A DNA stretch of 64,000 bases. Source: Saussurea involucrata (taxonomy: Eukaryota > Streptophyta > Magnoliopsida > Asterales > Asteraceae). The stretch lies in assembly GCA_033807775.1 (NCBI GenBank), contig CM066321.1:40400850-40464849 (forward strand). Direction: 5' to 3'. The notes under the pieces were generated by a model that did no database searches, was not told where the DNA came from, and saw only the letters and a program-made list of their open reading frames with translations. The position numbers were made by a program, and so were the translations under genes. This document shows, piece by piece, positions 58,967 through 64,000 of this stretch (the first letter of the stretch is position 1; the number at the start of each line of letters is the position of its first letter).

Positions 58967-59047
58967 CTGTAACAGATAAAAACTTGTGAACAGAGGAAAG
59001 CTCAGAAGTTTGGGGTTTAGTCACAGTGTATAGGATTTTGTGTGTAC
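58967..59047 (-). other. Candidate intron 1 of H extra gene
   Basis: 81 bases: donor CAG/GTACAC, acceptor TTTTTATCTGTTACAG. A multiple of three with no stop, so retention would also be translatable. Confidence 0.5.
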
Positions 59048-59436
59048 CTGCAGGAGGGTTTACGAACTCGTCAAAATTGCGGGTTCCTGAATAATGTTCC
59101 ATATCTTCCTCAAAAGTACGGTGAGGTATGGTGATCTCTGCAGGTCCTGTCTTCATCATTCGTTGAGAAGCGTCAGCGGTGGCTTCTGGAATGATGGCAT
59201 CTCCAGTGTTCTTTGGAGGAGTGTCCAAGTGAGTGGAGGGAGAAGCGAAGGATAAGAATGGGGTTCGGGTACTGAGTTCGGCGTTGGATTCGCTGACAAT
59301 CACTTCATCAGTCTTTTGAGAGACTGAGGGAGGTTGGGTAGGTTCCAAGTTTCTAACCTCAGCGTTTGGAGACGCTGAAGTCTGGATTTGAGGGATGGCT
59401 TGAATGGGTGTGGCAGAGCGTACCACGGAACTTCAT

Positions 59437-59927
59437 GATAAGACAAAAGTATTTGGTACGGAGGACTTCATGATCAGCTTTCGTTGATTCAGCGATCTAT
59501 CATTTCATATCAGCGAATGATAGAGTTCAGCGATAGCTGAAGTCTTGTACTTTATACTTCACGTTGAGTGGACAAATCTGAGTCTTCGCTGATACGCATC
59601 AGTTCATTAGGAGACTTGTCGCTGGTTCTTGAGCTTGATCTTCGACTTCAGCGTAGAACCTTTGTTGACGTGAAACTTGTCTTCAGGAATCAAAAGTAAA
59701 CAACTAACTTATCAGCGATCATCATAATGACTGAACAGACTCAGCATTTATGGTGAACAGTTTCGCTGAATGTTTAACTTAAAAGAGCGAGAGTTCCTAT
59801 CAGCGGTACTGGAAGATCTTAGTACTTATCAGCGATAGTAAAACTCTGATACATATTGTTTACTTACAATTTTCACTAAGTATATAAGAGAGGGTCATTA
59901 TCAAATCACTGAGGGTTTGGATCAACA
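59437..59927 (-). repeat. Element H 5' LTR, truncated to its first half
   Basis: 491 bp equivalent to 55742-56232. The other half of the LTR, with its main TATA-like box, is missing. Confidence 0.93.
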
Positions 59928-62054
59928 GGTAATCTTCTATTCTCTTCTCCTAGGAAATTAGGGTTTTGGTATAAGTTGAGATCTTGAAGTAAAATGGTTG
60001 GGGAATTATTCTTTATGTTTGGATATGAATGTTTATGGTTGGAAAATTATGGATCTAGGTTATTGGAGAATTTGGCTTGAAGATGCAAGTTTCTTCAAAG
60101 GAGCTTACGTTTGGGGAAAATCTAGATTTAGCCTAAATCTAGTAAGGTGAGTTCAAGTTGATTTGTGAAAACTTTGTACATGCCAAAAATGTTATTTTTC
60201 AAATACTTGTGTGTTTTACTTGAAATTATCACTTGTTGAGTTATTTGATGAGTTTAACTATTTTGAAGTATTTAACTTCATAAATGTTGTAAAACACCCA
60301 TATTTGGGATTTTTGGGATATCTTGATGAGTTGAGATCATAAATATGTCCTTAAAAGATTTATTGCTCAAAATGGAGTTTATTTGATGGTTTAATCATGT
60401 TGGTGAAATTGTTTTTATAAACCATTTGGGAAAATGCACAATTTAGTGTCATGAGTCATTTTGAGAATTATAAGGGTATGAGTCCTTTTGGGAAAACCCT
60501 TTTGTTTAACCCGTGTCGAGTTTTGGGTTAATAATGATTTTATGGTACTTGTTTACCTAAACGATGTTTAAATGCATTTTTATGCTATGATGACCATTAT
60601 TTATGGGTCTAATGAGTTTTGAGCATTTTGCTCGGCTTTGACATTAAGGAAGTCTTGGGGATATTTTGTCCGATTTTGATGGCTCAATATGGAGTCTTAT
60701 TTACGGTTTGCATTTATTGCAACTAGATGGATTTTATTGCACATTATTGGTATTTACATGCTTGGGTGCGTTAGTCATTTCGGGATAGGCATGTTATTGT
60801 AGACTGTGTTGCATTGGATCCATAGGCATGTAAGTCAGTCTTTATTTGATGGTCTATTGGGTGTTGCGGGATTTGACCGAACCCCATGTTTGATGACCTT
60901 TACCTTTAAGGGTGCACTAGGAGAGTTGAGTTTGGTTGAGCTGTCAGGATTGATTGGCGGGCGTTTATGACCTTCGCCATGTCGGGACAATGCCATGGTT
61001 GTAACCCCGCTTGAGCCGAGCCTTTGGTGGTATTCTTTTTGATACTTCACTAAGGTCAGTTGTCTCTTTGGGTGTGACTTGTAAGGCATCGTATGGGACA
61101 CTTGGGCTTTTATGCAGTGAAGTGTCGTACGATTAACATTGTTTGAGTGGCGTACTTTTGTGTTCATCCACTCTCAATGGATACGGGTCTCCCCCGTCAT
61201 TGGCCAACCTTACTTGGGATTTTATAATGTCCCTGTTTTATTATTGTTGGTCTTATACATTTGACTGCGATTAGATGAATTTAAATTGGATTCCCCTCCA
61301 TGTATATTGAAGTCTAAATGAAGCAGGTCACTTCCATATTTATGGTATTTGGACTTCATTACATTTTACGTCCGCGTGAGTATTGCTTCGTATCATGCTT
61401 TCGATGAAGTGTTATATTTAAATGGATTGTTCTTCCATGATTTATGGGTTGAGTATTTTGTTGTCAACCGTATTTGAAGGTTTTGCATAATATAGATTTA
61501 TTCACGTGTTGAGTGAGTTGGAATGGAATTCATTTTGGAAAACGCTTTATACCTTTTGGGAATTTTTCTCATAGATTTTGGGTGCATTGGAAAATGAGTC
61601 GTTTATATCCATTTTGTAAACTCTTTTGGAAATCATAATCTATGTTGCAAACTTTCATTTAAAAAATTATTTAAATCATGCCATAAACTCTTGAACTCAC
61701 TAGGCGTTAGCCTAACCCTTTTTATTTGTCGGCATGTGCAACAGGTTCAGGTTGGGAGTAGTTCTAGTGACACTGTGAAAGGTCGTGTGCTAGTAAAGTG
61801 CTCGAGTGGTGAATAGCTTAAGTGAAGTTTTCCGCATTCATCTTTGGGATTAGCAACTTGTACTTGGGTTAAGTAACACCCGATGTGGTTTTAGTCTTTG
61901 TAACAAGACTTGAGTTATATATCGTTGAGGTTGATCATAGATTTTAATTTGAGGTATTTCACCTACTGAATTATAGGAAGAAATCCTATTATTTCGGATG
62001 TATTATCGAAATTTTTATTTAGTTGTTCTTTCCTAATTCGAGGGTGTTACAAGT

Positions 62055-62066
62055 TGGTATCAGAGC
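62055..62066 (+). other. Element J primer binding site
   Basis: TGGTATCAGAGC three bases after the LTR end. Confidence 0.9.
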
Positions 62067-64000
62067 ATAAGTTTGAGAGAATTAGGTGTTGATTTGGATA
62101 CCTAGACTCAAACTAGCGTTCTTTTAAGTAAATGAGAGTGAAATTTCACCATTAAGCACTTTAAGATAGGATGTTTTGAAGTCGAGGGAGTTGCTAGAAA
62201 CGAGAATCACGTCGAGAGTAGCAAGGATAAGCATGTACGGTGCGTTCATAATGACACCTGGCCAGTGTCATGGTGAACCTACTAGTACATGTGCATACTT
62301 GAACTACTTTAATGTGACGACCGTTGGGGTAGTGAAGAAGTTTCTAAGCGAATAGTCGTTGGAAAAGATTGACGATTTTAGTATTAGTCACTTAGGGTGA
62401 CAGTACGCATGATATTTGCTTTAAGTGGACCGTTTCGGGTCTAGATTGATGGTTGTATTAGAACCATAGACTTATTGAACCAACTTGGATTCGAGGAAAA
62501 AAACCGTAAGGTTAATCGATGTAATTCCCAACTTTGCCCTAAGAGGTTTGAGCATCCGGATGACAATAGTGGACCGGAGGGATTTGGAGGAGTATGAGTT
62601 GAGACATTGAGTGTCGACTAAGTTATGCACAAAAATTATTTTAAAATAAATTGCATCAATTATTTCTTGTGTTTCAAATTCTTATATGGATTGTGTTACA
62701 AAATCTTGGAAAATGTTTAGCACACACAAGATTTTAAATCATGGTTTTTGAACCTGCGTGAAATTATTTTATTGCGGGAGTTGCAAATCCCGTCAGGACT
62801 TGTTTTATTTTGTTATTGTCCAATGTTACTTTCGGATACAGTGATATCCTTATTTTCATGATGTTTAAGATGTTGGGCAAGTAACTGCGGCTTATGACTT
62901 TAACATTGGATCTCCTCCACATATGTTAAGGTTTGGACGGAAAGTTATCTTCCACTATGTCTATGTAAAGCTATTTTGGAGAGTTTATTTAATGTGAGTT
63001 TGTTAAACAATGTTGTTTATATGGTATTACAACAAAAGGGGGATTTTTGGAATTTTGGTGTTTTAGTCATGATTTTGCTTATTGCAATTCGACTTTTGGA
63101 AGCAAAATGTTTGGTGCCATTTTATTGACTTGAGGTCATTGAGCCCATTGAATTTCATGGAGTTTTGTTTTACGACGTTTTGTGTCGTGTGAGTGCAATT
63201 TCACAATGGGCGTACTCCATTTATTTATGTGAGAATTTATGAGTTATGTTGGGCATTTTGTCCCACTCGGGTTTTGTTGAGAAATATTATTTATGCCATA
63301 AGACGACCAAAGGGGATGAGTTTTGGGACTTTGGTGTCGCGTAATTTCTCTTTCAAAGATTTGCATTAGCACATTTTGTTGCAACTTGTTCAGTATATGG
63401 ATTGATTTGTGTGTGACGTAAGTAATGCATGAAAGAACACCTTGATAGTATTTCATAACAATTTACTTAAATGCGCTTTCGGTCAGTTGATTGTTTTATT
63501 ATCATTTCATGTAAATGCATTATATCGACCTAGGGGTATGCATAGCTTAGTAACCATTACTTCTCAACACTTTGATAAATGGACCGTGAATGAAAATGTT
63601 TTACTAATTCATTGCATAAATGAAGGCCATTTGGTCCAAGTATGTTTCAGTGTTGTGGGGATCATGCATGGTTTACGATATGTTACATTTTGAAAACACG
63701 AATGTGTGAGTCGTTGACATTTGGTCAATTTTGGCTCGATGAACATTTTGGAAAATTATAAACCGTTTTGGTTTTAAAGAAAAAGTGTATTTTGAGTGTT
63801 TAATAAGTAGATTTTAAGCATCGACATTTTGACGTTTCGTGTTACAAGTGAAAAGACTTTTTAGTGAAAATGCTCCGTGATGGGGATTTTGGAAAAATCA
63901 TTTGTCTCAACCTAGAGTACATGGAATTATTTAAATTTGTAGAACATTGATGCACACTATTTGCATGATTCGAAATTGGAAGTCGATCTAAAACCTTTTT
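62067..64000 (+). other. Element J interior, no gene visible
   Basis: About 1.9 kb with no gag or other recognisable frame; short frames such as 63244-63456 and 63442-63693 match nothing I know. Either a long leader or a non-coding (LARD-like) interior. It continues beyond the window. Confidence 0.6.

Larger units (their letters stand above)
56499..59426 (-). pseudogene. Element H extra gene with two candidate introns
   Basis: The minus-strand frame from about 59426 (start truncated by the deletion) to 56499. Candidate intron 1 is 59047-58967 (81 bases, CAG/GTACAC ... TTACAG); the frame stays open across it. Candidate intron 2 is 57890-57741 (150 bases, CAG/GTACAC ... CTAG or TTTCAG); without splicing the first exon ends at a TAA just inside it, and splicing at CTAG restores the frame. 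A TAA at 57357-57359 interrupts the second exon. Order: Pro/Ser-rich region, long coiled coil (about 58600-58970), acidic region with EKEGEKSAEH encoded by a polypurine tract (58362-58370), poly-Asp, basic segment, then a C-terminal domain with VDVYRDD, DPYGIFFLDYDGNPHFQR. This last part matches the C-terminal domain of the A/B and C extra ORFs. Function unknown. Confidence 0.8.
55265..59927 (-). mobile_element. Element H: deletion derivative carrying mainly the extra gene
   Basis: Flanked by GGTAA (55260-55264, 59928-59932). It has one full LTR (55265-56232) and one truncated LTR (59437-59927) that matches the inner 491 bp of the full one with four differences. Between them lie a polypurine tract and the extra gene on the minus strand. 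Primer site, gag and pol are gone; the truncated LTR joins directly to the extra ORF. The region 55742-56232 versus 59437-59927 is otherwise identical, so H is young. Confidence 0.93.
54733..62051 (+). repeat. Element J 5' LTR (about 2.65 kb, split by H)
   Basis: Begins TGTAACACCC and ends GGGTGTTACA, followed three bases later by an initiator Met primer site, so this is a plus-strand 5' LTR. Without H and one GGTAA it is about 2,651 bp. Long LTRs with these ends and this primer suggest a Ty3/gypsy chromovirus (Tekay-like) or a LARD; no pol is visible to decide. Near the start, 54775-54911 has several GGACGTCCGC-like words, then a CT-rich tract (54990-55030). A possible splice donor GAAG/GTAATC lies at about 55161-55170. 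Other open frames in it, such as the minus-strand one at 60835-61167, look accidental. Confidence 0.8.

Noticed and set aside
60835..61167. Minus-strand 110-codon frame in J's LTR
   Set aside because: No recognisable domain; it lies wholly within an LTR, and a frame of this length is expected by chance.
62880..63200. Possible internal duplication of J's LTR in its interior
   Set aside because: A few phrases resemble 61240-61400, but similarity by eye is too weak to claim.

Overview
This is plant nuclear DNA made almost entirely of LTR retrotransposons inserted into one another. I see no host gene. The repertoire (many Ty1/copia elements with initiator-Met-tRNA primer sites, TGTTA/TGTTG...CAACA-type LTR ends, repeated GGGGGAG tracts and an extra gene downstream of pol; one Cassandra element carrying 5S rRNA sequence in its LTRs; one long-LTR element starting TGTAACACCC) points to a large dicot genome. 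A composite (Asteraceae) is my best guess, from recollection of similar extra ORFs, not from a search. Most copia elements look like the Sirevirus lineage. Element names below (Z, F, C, A, B, S, D, E, G, K, J, H) are my own labels.

Layout. 1-2695: Z, minus strand, gag and 5' LTR, with a complete Cassandra (564-1176, target duplication TATTT) inside gag. 2706-3186 and 41628-42084: remnants of an old plus-strand element F. C (3187-41622, duplication TGATT) sits in F. C lacks integrase, RT and RNase H but keeps a coiled-coil ORF, a protease stub and an extra ORF. A (4261-34560, minus strand, duplication GGGCA) sits in C's leader. B (14858-29965, plus strand, duplication GATAC, LTRs differing at 2 of 828 positions) sits in A's pol. 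S, a solo LTR (35462-36338, duplication AACTC), sits in C's coiled-coil ORF.

42085-46905: D, plus strand, 5' LTR to protease. 46905-52152: E, minus strand, built like C and truncated. 52153-54257: G, minus strand, gag and partial LTR. 54258-54732: an unassigned LTR-like piece (K). From 54733: J, whose roughly 2.65-kb LTR is split by H (55265-59927, minus strand, duplication GGTAA), a deletion derivative keeping little besides the extra gene. From 62052 the interior of J runs off the window without a recognisable gene.

How it works together. A and B share one gene order: LTR, gag (CCHC zinc knuckles, long coiled coil), protease-integrase-RT-RNase H in another frame, repeated polypurine tracts, a TATA box, a 1,670-codon extra ORF, polypurine tract, LTR. 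The extra ORF of A/B, C and H has the same plan (low-complexity and coiled-coil body, an in-ORF GAGGGGGAG tract, a conserved C-terminal domain) although the elements are otherwise very different. It appears to have its own promoter, and in H two candidate introns. Each family also carries its own short repeated palindrome-like word. Every long reading frame here is broken, so B, although very recent, was probably moved in trans.
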